The notes beneath the pieces were generated by a model. That model was not told the origin of the DNA, made no database searches, and worked only from the letters and a program-made list of their open reading frames with translations. Of a stretch of DNA of 64,000 bases, positions 26,160-34,867 are shown piece after piece. A program made the position numbers and the translations under genes. Each line of letters opens with the position of its first letter. The stretch's first letter is position 1. Origin of the DNA: Pseudomonas fluorescens (GTDB taxonomy: Bacteria; Pseudomonadota; Gammaproteobacteria; Pseudomonadales; Pseudomonadaceae); NCBI RefSeq assembly GCF_900215245.1, contig NZ_LT907842.1, forward strand, positions 3,472,001-3,536,000, read 5' to 3'.

Positions 26160-26804
26160 ATGGAACTCTATACCTACTACCGCTCTACGTCGTCGTACCG
26201 GGTGCGTATTGCCTTGGCACTCAAGGGGTTGGACTACAGCGCCGTACCGGTCAACCTGCTGGTGCCGGCCGGCGGCGCCAATCGCCAACCGGCGTACCTG
26301 GCGATCAACCCGCAAGGCCGAGTGCCGGCGTTGCGTACCGACAAGGGCGAGCTGTTGATTCAGTCGCCCGCGATCATCGAGTACCTGGACGAACGTTATC
26401 CACAGGCGCCGCTGCTTTCCAAAGACCTCGCGACCCGTGCCCATGAGCGCGCGGTGGCGTCGATCATCGGCTGCGATATTCACCCGTTGCACAACTCCAG
26501 CACCCAGAACCTGCTGCGCCAGTGGGGGCATGACGAGGCGCAATTGCTGGCGTGGATCGGCCACTGGATCAGCCAGGGCCTGGGTGCAGTCGAGCAGTTG
26601 ATTGGCGATAAAGGCTTTTGCTTTGGCGAGCAGCCGGGGATGGCGGATGCGTTTCTGATTCCGCAGCTGTATGCGGCCGAACGCTTCAAGGTGCCGTTGG
26701 CGGCGTACCCACGCATTGGGCGTGTGGCGGCGTTGGCGGCGCAGCATCCGGCGTTTGTGCAGGCGCATCCGGCTAATCAACCGGATACCCCAGAAGCATC
26801 CTGA
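26160..26804 (+). CDS. maiA: Maleylacetoacetate isomerase (zeta-class GST)
   Basis: 214 residues. Glutathione-dependent cis-trans isomerisation of maleylacetoacetate to fumarylacetoacetate (HmgC). Zeta signature near the N-terminus: YYRSTSSYRVRIALALKGL. The usual Ser-Ser-Cys motif reads Ser-Thr-Ser here, so the glutathione-contacting cysteine is replaced by serine while the first serine is kept. NPQGRVPALRTDKGELLIQSPAI covers the cis-proline and the glutathione gamma-Glu contacts. AGGGCG precedes the ATG; last gene of the tight hmg operon. Confidence 0.93.
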   Translation: MELYTYYRSTSSYRVRIALALKGLDYSAVPVNLLVPAGGANRQPAYLAINPQGRVPALRTDKGELLIQSPAIIEYLDERYPQAPLLSKDLATRAHERAVASIIGCDIHPLHNSSTQNLLRQWGHDEAQLLAWIGHWISQGLGAVEQLIGDKGFCFGEQPGMADAFLIPQLYAAERFKVPLAAYPRIGRVAALAAQHPAFVQAHPANQPDTPEAS

Positions 26805-26810
26805 ATCAAT

Positions 26811-26898
26811 GTAGGCGCTAGCTCGCGAATGCGTCGGATCAGTCGAAACATTTGTCGCTGACACATCGCTTTCGCGAGCAAGCCCGCTGCCACATTTT
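26811..26898. repeat. REPIN-type paired palindrome
   Basis: Two oppositely oriented REP cores, GCTAGCTCGCGAATGCG and CGCTTTCGCGAGCAAGCCC, with about 35 bases between them and GTAGGCG/TGCCACATTTTG flanks. This is the common P. fluorescens extragenic repeat. It lies between maiA and the MFS gene and may end or stabilise the hmg transcript. Confidence 0.8.
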
Positions 26899-26937
26899 GA
26901 TCGGCGACATCCTCATAAAAATAACAGGTACCTTGCG

Positions 26938-28308
26938 ATGCACAATCAGATTGCCAGCTTTCGCGCGGCACTCGACGCCCGTCCGGTGTCGCGCTATCAG
27001 TGGTTGATTCTCCTGTTGCTGGCGTTGCTGCTGGTAACCGATGGCTACGACGCGCAGGTGCTGGGCTATGTGGTACCCGCATTGGCCAAGGATTGGGGCC
27101 TGGAAAAAGCGGCATTCGGCCCGGTATTCAGTGCCAACCTGCTGGGCCTGACCCTGGGCTCGTTGCTGGTGACGCCACTGGCTGACCGCTTTGGTGTGCG
27201 GCGCATCCTGCTCGGCTGTGTACTGATCTACGCCAGCCTCACGGTGTTGATGGTGTTTGCCAACTCCCTGACCACGCTGATGGCCGCACGGTTTATCTGC
27301 GGTATTGGCATGGGCGGCGCAATGCCGAGTGCCATGGCGTTGATGTCGGAATATTCGCCGCCGCGGATGCGCACCTTGATGGTGACCCTGGCCGCGTGCG
27401 GTTTCTCGTTCGGCGGCGCGGCGGGTGGTTTCGTGGCCGCAGGGTTTATCGATGGCTTCGGTTGGCAGGCGGTATTCCTGGCGGGCGGTGTGACGCCATT
27501 GCTGCTGTTTCCTTTTCTGATGTGGCGGTTGCCGGAATCCCTGCCGCGCCTGCTGCGGGATGCGCCGCCGTATGTGCGCTTGCGCAAAGTCACGGCACGC
27601 ATGCTGCCCGACTGGCAACCGCCGTTGGCGAGCGACGCCGAAAACCTTCAGGAGCAGGGCAGCAAACTCACGGTGGTCGAGTTGTTCCGAAAGGGTTACG
27701 CGCGCCCGACGGTGTTGCTCTGGGCGACCTTTTTCGTCAGCCTGATCCTGCTGTATTTCATGATCAGCTGGCTGCCGTCGTTGTTACTGGAAAGTGGCCT
27801 GGCGCTGAACGAAGCCAACCTGGTGACCTCGATGTTCCTGTTCGCCGGCACCTTGGGCGCCATCGGCATGGCCTGGTTCGCCGACCGCCTGAAAAGCAAG
27901 GTACGGCTGCTGTCCGGCGTATTGGCAGCGGCGGCGGTATGCACCCTGTTGCTGGGCCTGAACCACGACAATCCGCGCTATCTGGTGGCCTGTGTGTTCG
28001 CCGCCGGGTTTTGCATCATCGGTGGGCAACTGACCCTCAATGCCTTCGCCAGTAACTTCTACCCGGCGCACGTGCGCGCCACCGGCACTGGCTGGGCGTT
28101 GGGCGTGGGGCGATTCGGGTCAATCCTGGGGCCGCTGTTTGGCAGCATGTTGCTGGCGATGCATATTCCGGTGCAGCAGATTTTCTTCTTCTGTGCGATT
28201 CCAGCGGTGATTGCGGCGCTGTTGATCATTCAAGTGCGCTCGCCGGGCGCTGCGAAGCCAAAGAGCCCCCTGCACAGTGACATTCTCAAAGCCCCGGCCA
28301 ATCACTGA
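26938..28308 (+). CDS. MFS aromatic-acid:H+ symporter (AAHS family)
   Basis: 456 residues, 12 membrane segments. After a polar N-terminus the first segment contains LLLALLLVTDGYDAQVLGYV, where the DGYD motif is diagnostic for the PcaK/BenK/MhpT group. The loop 2-3 motif is PLADRFGVRRIL. The central cytoplasmic loop is long (RLPESLPRLLRDAPPYVRLRK onward). Position right after hmgA-fahA-maiA suggests uptake of an aromatic acid feeding the homogentisate path. A REPIN separates them, so co-transcription is uncertain. Confidence 0.85.
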   Translation: MHNQIASFRAALDARPVSRYQWLILLLLALLLVTDGYDAQVLGYVVPALAKDWGLEKAAFGPVFSANLLGLTLGSLLVTPLADRFGVRRILLGCVLIYASLTVLMVFANSLTTLMAARFICGIGMGGAMPSAMALMSEYSPPRMRTLMVTLAACGFSFGGAAGGFVAAGFIDGFGWQAVFLAGGVTPLLLFPFLMWRLPESLPRLLRDAPPYVRLRKVTARMLPDWQPPLASDAENLQEQGSKLTVVELFRKGYARPTVLLWATFFVSLILLYFMISWLPSLLLESGLALNEANLVTSMFLFAGTLGAIGMAWFADRLKSKVRLLSGVLAAAAVCTLLLGLNHDNPRYLVACVFAAGFCIIGGQLTLNAFASNFYPAHVRATGTGWALGVGRFGSILGPLFGSMLLAMHIPVQQIFFFCAIPAVIAALLIIQVRSPGAAKPKSPLHSDILKAPANH

Positions 28309-28329
28309 TCGGCCGATTGATGCGGTGAG

Positions 28330-29133
28330 TCAATGCACCACTGAGTTGGGCGGCAGGTGCCCCAGCCGCTCCGTCAGGCGCAGGCGCTGGATCGGGTCCT
28401 CGCTGAGCAGCAGGGCGTGTTCCAGGTCAAAACGTTCGGCACTCGGGCAGTCCAGACGCTGGTACAAACTGGCCCGCGCGAGGTAGTCGGCGGCGCTGGC
28501 ATTGCCCAGTTCCAGCACGCGTTCGGCGTCGACCAGCGCGGCCAGCGGGTTGTCATTGGAGAGGTGCAGTTGGCGCAGGTTGCGTGACAACCGTTGCAGG
28601 ATCGAACGCGGCTCGGCGGTGTGCAGGTGGTCGGCCTGCAACTTGAGGTTCGGCCCGTACTGGCGATGCAGCAATTCACGGCAGTCATTCGGGTACAGGC
28701 GCCGCCCGCCGCAGGGGTCCAGCAGGTGATCGGCGCCGGGCACCCGCAGCAGAAAGTGGCCTGGGAAGTTCACGCCCACCATGGGGATATTCAGGCGCCG
28801 CGCCAACTCAAGTGCGATCAGGCCCATGGCCAGGGGTTGTCCGCGTTTGCGTTGCAATACCTTGTCGAGCAGGGCGGCCGCCGGGCGCAGCGGGGTAAAG
28901 TCATCCTGAGCGAAGCCCAAGTCATTCATGCGCCGTAGCAGCGGCTGGCCGAGTTCATCCGCCGGCAACATGGGCATGCCAACGCTGACCTGTTGCTGCA
29001 ACACGATGAGGTCTTGCAGGATCTGCACGGGCTGCACGGCGCAGTCGTGTTCGGCAGCAATCCACAGCGCCGCTTCAAACAGCGCAGGGGGTGAACGGTC
29101 CAGGCAGGCGAAAAAGGCTGTGCGGGGATTCAT
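28330..29133 (-). CDS. SirB1-family transglutaminase-like/TPR protein
   Basis: 267 residues from ATG 29133 (the frame extends to 29205 without conserved sequence). Motifs of the SirB1/YchA family: LLDKVLQRKRGQPLAMGLIALELARRLNIPMVGVNFPGHFLLR and DPCGGRRL, a transglutaminase-like core. The catalytic cysteine expected of true transglutaminases appears absent at the RGQPLAMG site, where family members often have serine or proline. The C-terminal third is TPR-like (ADYLARASLYQRLDCPSAERFD). Function unknown. Confidence 0.8.
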   Translation of the reverse strand: MNPRTAFFACLDRSPPALFEAALWIAAEHDCAVQPVQILQDLIVLQQQVSVGMPMLPADELGQPLLRRMNDLGFAQDDFTPLRPAAALLDKVLQRKRGQPLAMGLIALELARRLNIPMVGVNFPGHFLLRVPGADHLLDPCGGRRLYPNDCRELLHRQYGPNLKLQADHLHTAEPRSILQRLSRNLRQLHLSNDNPLAALVDAERVLELGNASAADYLARASLYQRLDCPSAERFDLEHALLLSEDPIQRLRLTERLGHLPPNSVVH

Positions 29134-29319
29134 TGCGTTCTCCGGCGGATGCCCCGTTTTAGCCTTGCTGAGAATTTTCGTCCAGTGACTTAAGCAATAA
29201 CCCACCTGCTTATGTCGCAGATCCCACGAAATCCGGCGGCTTATTCCAGCGCACTTCGGCAGTTTTCTACCGCAAGCCTATACTTGGGCCTCTACCAGAA
29301 GTGATTCGGGAGCTCGACG

Positions 29320-30339
29320 ATGTTTGCGCTTATGCACAGCACCCGCCTTGAGTCGCTGCACCTGAGTGTCGACGCGGTCACCGGGCTGAAGGCGGTCATC
29401 GCCATTCACAACAGCCGCTTGGGGCCGGCCTTGGGCGGTTGCCGTTATCTCGCGTACCCCGACGATGAAAGTGCCGTGGCGGATGCCGCGCGTCTGGCCC
29501 AAGGCATGAGCTACAAAGCCGCCCTGGCCGGCCTGCAGGTGGGCGGCGGGACGGCGGTGATCATCCGTCCCGTGCACGTGGAAAGCCGCGCCGCCTTGTT
29601 TGAAGCATTTGGCCGTTGCATTGAAAAACTCGATGGCCGCTTCATTACTTCGATCGACAGCGGCACGTCAGTGGCCGACATGGACTGCATCGCCCAGCAC
29701 ACACGCTTCGTCACCAGCACCACCGCCGCCGGCGACCCCGCGCCCCATGCGGCCATGGGCGTGTTCACCGGCATCCGCGCCGCGGCCATGGCCCGCCTGG
29801 GCAGCGACAACCTCGAAGGCTTGCGCGTCGCGGTGCAAGGCCTGGGCAATGTCGGTTACGCGCTGGCCGAACAACTGCATGCCGCGGGAGCCGAATTGCT
29901 GGTGAGCGACATTGACCACGGCAAAGTGCAACTCGCCATGGAGCAACTCGGCGCGCACCCAATCGCCAACGACGCCTTACTCAGCACGCCCTGCGACATC
30001 CTCGCCCCTTGTGGCCTCGGTGCGGTGTTCAATCGGCACAGCGTCGGCCAATTGCGGTGCGCCGCCGTGGCCGGTTCTGCCAGCGCGCAACTGACCACCC
30101 TGGACGTCGCCGACCAGTTGGAAGGGCGCGGCATCCTCTACGCCCCGGACTACGTGATCAACTCAGGCGGCCTGATCTACGTTGCCCTCAAACACGGCGG
30201 TGCCGAGCTGGCGGACATTACCGCGCACTTGTCGAACATCGGTACGCGCCTCACCGAAATCTTCGCCCACGCCCAGGCCGAAAAACGCTCCCCCGCACGG
30301 GTGGCGGATGAGTTGGCCGAGCGCCTGCTGTACAAATAG
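29320..30339 (+). CDS. Leucine-dehydrogenase-family protein with altered catalytic lysine
   Basis: 339 residues of the Glu/Leu/Phe/Val dehydrogenase family. AIHNSRLGPALGGCR, the substrate lysine K66 in MSYKAALAG, the catalytic aspartate in SIDSGTSVADMD, the NAD-fold VAVQGLGNVGYALAEQL and the late motif APDYVINSGGLIYVA all match Bacillus leucine dehydrogenase. The second active-site lysine (Lys80 of the Bacillus enzyme, in GGGK) is Thr78 here: GGG ACG GCG at 29545-29556. One base (AAG to ACG) separates the two. GGGAG lies six bases before the ATG. It may be inactive, altered in reaction, or carry a strain-specific mutation. Confidence 0.82.
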   Translation: MFALMHSTRLESLHLSVDAVTGLKAVIAIHNSRLGPALGGCRYLAYPDDESAVADAARLAQGMSYKAALAGLQVGGGTAVIIRPVHVESRAALFEAFGRCIEKLDGRFITSIDSGTSVADMDCIAQHTRFVTSTTAAGDPAPHAAMGVFTGIRAAAMARLGSDNLEGLRVAVQGLGNVGYALAEQLHAAGAELLVSDIDHGKVQLAMEQLGAHPIANDALLSTPCDILAPCGLGAVFNRHSVGQLRCAAVAGSASAQLTTLDVADQLEGRGILYAPDYVINSGGLIYVALKHGGAELADITAHLSNIGTRLTEIFAHAQAEKRSPARVADELAERLLYK

Positions 30340-30353
30340 GCCAGGCATTAAAA

Positions 30354-30380
30354 AGGCCCTGAATCATTGATTCAGGGCCT
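30354..30380 (-). terminator. Terminator of yebG
   Basis: AGGCCCTGAATCA and TGATTCAGGGCCT form a near-perfect 13-bp stem. On the minus strand it is followed by TTTTT. It lies 15 bases beyond the yebG stop and also faces the end of the rightward dehydrogenase gene. Confidence 0.85.
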
Positions 30381-30394
30381 GTTCAATTCGGGCT

Positions 30395-30655
30395 TTATTC
30401 CGCCGTCGGGTTCAGCAACTCGGACAAAGCGTCCGGTTGGCTCTTGAACGCCTTGGCAAATACATCGCGGTTCTTCGCCATGTAGATCCCGGCTTCTTCC
30501 ACCTGCTGCTCGCTCAGGGACGGCACGGCTTTTTGCAACACTTCTGCCAGCAACTCAGCGAGTTCAAGCATCTTGTCATGACGGTCAGCTTCGGCTTTAT
30601 CCATGAACAAACGCTCCAGATCTCGGCTGCTGCGGTATACCACTTCGACGGCCAT
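30395..30655 (-). CDS. yebG: YebG-family DNA-damage-inducible protein
   Basis: 86-residue small protein. The start MAVEVVYRSSRDLERLF, then KAEADRHDKMLELAELLAEVL, matches the E. coli SOS protein YebG along its N-terminal two thirds. A complete LexA-box-like sequence lies 44 bases upstream of the ATG, in line with SOS induction. A terminator follows, so it is a single-gene unit. Biochemical function is not established in the family. Confidence 0.9.
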   Translation of the reverse strand: MAVEVVYRSSRDLERLFMDKAEADRHDKMLELAELLAEVLQKAVPSLSEQQVEEAGIYMAKNRDVFAKAFKSQPDALSELLNPTAE

Positions 30656-30698
30656 TCACCACCTCACATGCCTTCACGATAGTTGTCTTTTGCGACTA

Positions 30699-30714
30699 CT
30701 GTATTTATATACAG
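30699..30714. promoter_or_regulatory. LexA (SOS) box upstream of yebG
   Basis: CTGTATTTATATACAG fits the gammaproteobacterial LexA consensus CTGT-N8-ACAG exactly, with an AT-alternating centre. It is 44 bases upstream of the yebG ATG. Confidence 0.88.
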
Positions 30715-30727
30715 CTAAAAGAGTAAG

Positions 30728-30758
30728 CCAAACCCTGAGGTTTGGGTAGCAGTTTTTT
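30728..30758 (+). terminator. Terminator-like hairpin with T-run, no known gene upstream
   Basis: CCAAACC-CTGA-GGTTTGG (30728-30745) is followed within eight bases by GTTTTTT (30752-30758) on the plus strand. No plus-strand gene ends just before it. It could end a short RNA starting near the LexA region, or be chance. Confidence 0.35.
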
Positions 30759-30903
30759 AATGTAGCCCGTAAATACAGGTTTGGCGTGCCTCATGTCACG
30801 CCGCCATCATCTTATACGTGCCTCTGGCCTTTTTTCTGCATGCAGAACAACCGTCACGTCCAACCCGCACTATCCGGTCGAGCCGACCTAAGGAAGTATC
30901 ATC

Positions 30904-31392
30904 GTGAAAATCAACTGGGCCGAAAAGCTGCGTCAGCAAGTCCATGGGCTGGCCGAGTCGCTGGGCAATCTGTTCGTCGAGACGTTCCATTACCTGGCGC
31001 TGTTCGCCATTGGTGCGGTGACCGCCTGGGCAGCGGTGATGGAGTTTCTGGGGATGCTGGAGACCGGGCACATCAAGATCGATGACATCTTGCTGCTGTT
31101 CATCTACCTGGAATTGGGCGCGATGGTCGGGATTTACTTCAAGACCAACCACATGCCGGTGCGCTTCCTGATCTACGTGGCGATCACTGCGCTGACGCGC
31201 CTGCTGATCTCCAATGTGTCGCACCACAACCCGCCTGACATCGGCATCATCTACCTGTGTGGCGGCATTCTGCTGTTGGCGTTTTCGATTCTGGTGGTGC
31301 GCTACGCGTCGTCGGCATTTCCGTCGGTGAAGGTTGAAGGCCCGCGCCGCAAGGGCGAAGCGAGCCTGGAAACCGAGAAGGGCGAGCTTTAA
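30904..31392 (+). CDS. psiE: PsiE-family phosphate-starvation-inducible membrane protein
   Basis: 162 residues, GTG start at 30904 with AAGGAAG upstream. Four predicted membrane segments; FLGMLETGHIKIDDILLLFIYLELGAMVGIYF and HMPVRFLIYVAITALTRLLI are the PsiE signature. A charged C-terminal tail follows. In E. coli the gene responds to phosphate starvation; function is unknown. I see no convincing Pho box here. It overlaps the convergent DUF3509 gene by four bases. Confidence 0.88.
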   Translation: MKINWAEKLRQQVHGLAESLGNLFVETFHYLALFAIGAVTAWAAVMEFLGMLETGHIKIDDILLLFIYLELGAMVGIYFKTNHMPVRFLIYVAITALTRLLISNVSHHNPPDIGIIYLCGGILLLAFSILVVRYASSAFPSVKVEGPRRKGEASLETEKGEL

Positions 31393-31706
31393 AGCCCGAC
31401 GCTGAAGGGCAAGGTGCGGGCGGGCGGGCGCTGCAGGAGTTTGTGGCTGTCGCCGTCCGTCATCACCGTGAGGATTTCCATGGCGCTGTGGCCCTGCTCG
31501 ATGGCGATGCCGAACTGAATACTTTGCACCAGCCGTTTGAGCCGCTGCGGGTCGTTGCGTTGTTCGGCGCTGATCATGCGTTTGGCCACCACGCCGTCCT
31601 CATTCGAGAGGGTCAGCATGATGCTGCCATCCAGCCGTTGGATGCTCAGGTTGACGCGGTAGTTGGGGGTGAAGGTGTCGGTGATGATCTGAAAAGGATT
31701 GTCCAT
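31389..31706 (-). CDS. DUF3509 family protein
   Basis: 105-residue soluble protein of a Pseudomonas-specific family of unknown function. It starts MDNPFQIITDTFTPNYRVNLSIQRLDGSI and contains MLTLSNEDGVVAKRMIS. No signal peptide, no membrane segment. The stop region overlaps the end of psiE on the other strand. Confidence 0.8.
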   Translation of the reverse strand: MDNPFQIITDTFTPNYRVNLSIQRLDGSIMLTLSNEDGVVAKRMISAEQRNDPQRLKRLVQSIQFGIAIEQGHSAMEILTVMTDGDSHKLLQRPPARTLPFSVGL

Positions 31707-31878
31707 GGTGCGTTACCGCCTGATAAGAACATGCAGTCATTGACGACCGGTGTCAGGATTAGTTCGCGTTGCCTGACCATCGGCCACTCCGTCGCTGAGG
31801 TTTCACAAAGTCCGTTTGCCTCATGAGCTCTACAGCAAGGCGCGTGCCGTAAAGCAATCGATCCCCAGTGACCTGCCA

Positions 31879-31972
31879 ATGTGGGAGGGGGCTTGCTCCC
31901 GATAGCGGAGTATCAGCCAATAAATGCTCGGCTGAAGGACCGCCATCGGGAGCAAGCCCCCTCCCATATTTG
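31879..31972. repeat. REPIN-type paired palindrome
   Basis: GTGGGAGGGGGCTTGCTCCC and its inverse GGGAGCAAGCCCCCTCCCAT bracket about 55 bases. It is a different sequence class from the other two REPINs in the window, which carry GCTTGCTCGCGAA-type cores. Lies between DUF3509 and the serine transporter gene. Confidence 0.85.
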
Positions 31973-32004
31973 TATTGAGTCGTTCTTCAGGTCGGTGGGC
32001 TATT

Positions 32005-33291
32005 TCAGGGCAATACCGAAAAAACGATCGCAGACAGCGCAATCAGCCCGATCACCACCACAAACACATTCGACACTTGGCCCGAGTACTGGCGCAGCGA
32101 TGGCACGCGGCGAATCGCGTACATCGGCATCAGGAACAGCAGGCACGCGATGATCGGCCCGCCCATGGTCTCGATCATCCCCAGGATGCTTGGGTTGAAG
32201 GTCGCCACGGCCCAGCAGGTCAGCACCATGAACAGTGCGGTGCAGCGTTCCAGCCCTTTGGGCGACATCGAGCGATTACGCCCGCGCAAGGATTTGACGA
32301 TCAGCCCCTGGAAGCCTTCGCTGGCGCCGATGTAGTGGCCAAGGAAGGATTTGGTAATGGCCACCAGCGCGATCAACGGCGCGGCGTAGGCGATTACCGG
32401 CGTCTGGAAGTGGTTGGCCAGGTACGACAGGATCGAAATGTTCTGCGCCTTGGCGGCAGCCAAGTCAGCTGGCGACAGGGCCAGCACGCAACTGAAGCAG
32501 AAGAACATCACGGTCAACACCATCATGCCGTGGGCAGTGGCGAGGATGCCGCTGCTTTTGCGCTCGGCCTGGGCGCCATACACGCGCTTCTGGTCCACCG
32601 CGAACGCGGAGATGATCGGTGAGTGGTTGAAGGAAAACACCATCACCGGGATCGCCAGCCACAGGGTTTTGAAGAACAGCGGCCACGGCATGCCCTCGCT
32701 GGCCGAGGCGAAGAATGCACCGTTCCAGTTGGGGATCAGGCTCACGGCCAGCAATAGCAGGGCGGCGACGAACGGGTACACCAGCACGCTCATGGCCTTG
32801 ACGATCACGCCCTGGCCGCAGCGCACGATGGCCATCAGACCGAGGATCAACACCAGCGACAGGATCGCCCGGGGCGGTGGGGCCATGTGCAGCTGGTGTT
32901 CCATGACACTGCTCAGGGTGTTGGTCAGCGCCACGCTGTACACCAGCAGGATCGGGAAGATGGCGAAGAAGTAGAGCAGGGTGATCAGCTTGCCGGCGCC
33001 GACGCCGAAGTGTTCTTCGACCACGTCGGTGATGTCGCCGGATTTGCCTGACAATACAAAACGCGTCAGCCCACGATGAGCAAAGAAGGTCATCGGAAAG
33101 GCCAGCAACGCCAGCACGATCAGCGGCCAGAAGCCGCCGACGCCGGCATTGATTGGCAGGAACAAGGTGCCTGCGCCGATGGCGGTGCCGTACAGGCCCA
33201 GCATCCAGGTGGTGTCGTGTTTGGTCCAGCCGGTTGTTGCGGTGGTCTGTGAAACAGGCTGTTCAGCAGCAGGTGTACGTACATCGGTCAT
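32005..33291 (-). CDS. sdaC: Serine/threonine transporter (HAAAP family, SdaC-like)
   Basis: 428 residues from ATG 33291 (a longer frame to 33327 is less likely). About 11 membrane segments; TTWMLGLYGTAIGAGTLFLPINAGVGGFWPL at the start and FSFNHSPIISAF in the middle are typical of the SdaC/TdcC branch of the hydroxy/aromatic amino-acid permeases, proton symporters of the inner membrane. It is encoded just after and in the same direction as L-serine dehydratase (62-base gap), so the two form a serine uptake and breakdown unit. Confidence 0.88.
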   Translation of the reverse strand: MTDVRTPAAEQPVSQTTATTGWTKHDTTWMLGLYGTAIGAGTLFLPINAGVGGFWPLIVLALLAFPMTFFAHRGLTRFVLSGKSGDITDVVEEHFGVGAGKLITLLYFFAIFPILLVYSVALTNTLSSVMEHQLHMAPPPRAILSLVLILGLMAIVRCGQGVIVKAMSVLVYPFVAALLLLAVSLIPNWNGAFFASASEGMPWPLFFKTLWLAIPVMVFSFNHSPIISAFAVDQKRVYGAQAERKSSGILATAHGMMVLTVMFFCFSCVLALSPADLAAAKAQNISILSYLANHFQTPVIAYAAPLIALVAITKSFLGHYIGASEGFQGLIVKSLRGRNRSMSPKGLERCTALFMVLTCWAVATFNPSILGMIETMGGPIIACLLFLMPMYAIRRVPSLRQYSGQVSNVFVVVIGLIALSAIVFSVLP

Positions 33292-33353
33292 CGGTATTGC
33301 CTCGTTATTATTTTTGCGCGGGCTCACGTATGGGGCGGGTCAAAGTGCTCCGA

Positions 33354-34730
33354 TCAGCACTCCACCCAGCTGACCGCCAGGCCGCCCCGTGAAGTTTCTT
33401 TGTATTTGTCATGCATATCGGCGCCGGTATCGCGCATGGTGCGGATCACCCGGTCGAGGGAAATGAAGTGTTTACCGTCACCGCGCAGGGCCATTTGTGT
33501 GGCATTGATGGCTTTGACGGCCGCGATGGCGTTGCGCTCGATGCACGGCACTTGCACGAGGCCACCGACCGGGTCGCAGGTCAGGCCGAGGTTGTGTTCC
33601 AGGCCGATTTCGGCGGCGTTTTCCAGTTGTTCCGGGGTGGCGCCGAGGATGTCAGCCAGGCCGGCGGCGGCCATGGCGCAGGCGGAACCCACCTCGCCCT
33701 GGCAACCGACTTCGGCGCCGGAGATTGAGGCGTTCTTCTTGCACAGGATGCCGACGGCGGCCGCAGCGAGGAAGAAATTGACGACATCATCGTCAGACGC
33801 GTCCGCGTTGAACTTCATGTAGTAATGCAGCACGGCCGGAATGATCCCCGCCGCGCCATTGGTCGGCGCAGTGACCATCCGCCCGCCGGCCGCATTTTCT
33901 TCGTTGACGGCGAGGGCGAACAGGTTGACCCATTCCATGGCCGACAAGGTCGAGGTGATGACATTGGGTTTGCCGATTTCCAACAGGCTGCGGTGCAATT
34001 TCGCCGCACGGCGCGGCACATCCAGGCCGCCTGGCAAGATGCCTTCATCGCGCAGGCCTTGCTCCACGCATTCGCGCATCACTGACCAGATGTGCAGCAG
34101 CCCGCTGCGGATGTCTGCATCGCTGCGCCATGCGCGCTCGTTGGCCATCATCAATTCCGACACCCGCAGGCCGTGCTTGTTGCACAGGGCCAGCAGTTCG
34201 ACGGCACTGGAAAAGTCGTAAGGCAATTCCACATCGCTGGTCGGCGCAATGCCCGAGGCCGCTTCAGCCGCTTCGATGATGAAACCGCCACCTACCGAGT
34301 AATAGGTTTGTTCGCTCAGCAGGCCGCTGTCGCCGTGGGCATGCAGGGACATGGCATTGGGGTGGTAGGGCAGGCTTTCGTCCAGCAGTAGCAGATCTGT
34401 GTGCCAATTAAAGGCAATGTCCTGTTTGCCCGCGAGCAATAAACGGCCGGACTCGCGCACTTGCTGGATACGCGTGTTGATCGAGGTCGGGTCGACCTTG
34501 TCTGGCCATTCGCCCATCAGGCCCATCACGCAGGCGCGGTCGGTGGCATGGCCGATGCCAGTGGCGGACAGCGAGCCGTACAGACGCACTTCGACACGGC
34601 GTGTGTCGTTCAGCAAATGTTGGTCGGTAAGGGCTTGGGCGAAGGTCGCCGCCGCGCGCATAGGGCCGACGGTATGCGAGCTGGAAGGGCCGATGCCCAC
34701 CTTGAATAGATCGAAAACACTGATAGCCAT
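33354..34730 (-). CDS. sdaA: L-serine dehydratase (iron-sulfur type)
   Basis: 458 residues. Converts L-serine to pyruvate and ammonia with a [4Fe-4S] cluster. N-terminal beta domain [24 protein letters not shown], then the alpha domain with [14 protein letters not shown] and the cluster cysteines, two of which lie in [17 protein letters not shown] and one in [10 protein letters not shown]. Single-chain form as in E. coli SdaA/SdaB. Upstream of the serine transporter and divergent from a LysR regulator. Confidence 0.94.
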   Translation of the reverse strand: MAISVFDLFKVGIGPSSSHTVGPMRAAATFAQALTDQHLLNDTRRVEVRLYGSLSATGIGHATDRACVMGLMGEWPDKVDPTSINTRIQQVRESGRLLLAGKQDIAFNWHTDLLLLDESLPYHPNAMSLHAHGDSGLLSEQTYYSVGGGFIIEAAEAASGIAPTSDVELPYDFSSAVELLALCNKHGLRVSELMMANERAWRSDADIRSGLLHIWSVMRECVEQGLRDEGILPGGLDVPRRAAKLHRSLLEIGKPNVITSTLSAMEWVNLFALAVNEENAAGGRMVTAPTNGAAGIIPAVLHYYMKFNADASDDDVVNFFLAAAAVGILCKKNASISGAEVGCQGEVGSACAMAAAGLADILGATPEQLENAAEIGLEHNLGLTCDPVGGLVQVPCIERNAIAAVKAINATQMALRGDGKHFISLDRVIRTMRDTGADMHDKYKETSRGGLAVSWVEC

Positions 34731-34867
34731 GCTAAAGCCTTACAAGCAATGGAGTAGAAATCGCTGCCATGTTTTGTAGGACGAGCGGAATTGGCGCGAT
34801 ACTGGGCCTCTGGATCGGCACTGACCAACGAATTATCCTAAGACACCCTTTAGCAGGACTAAACCCT

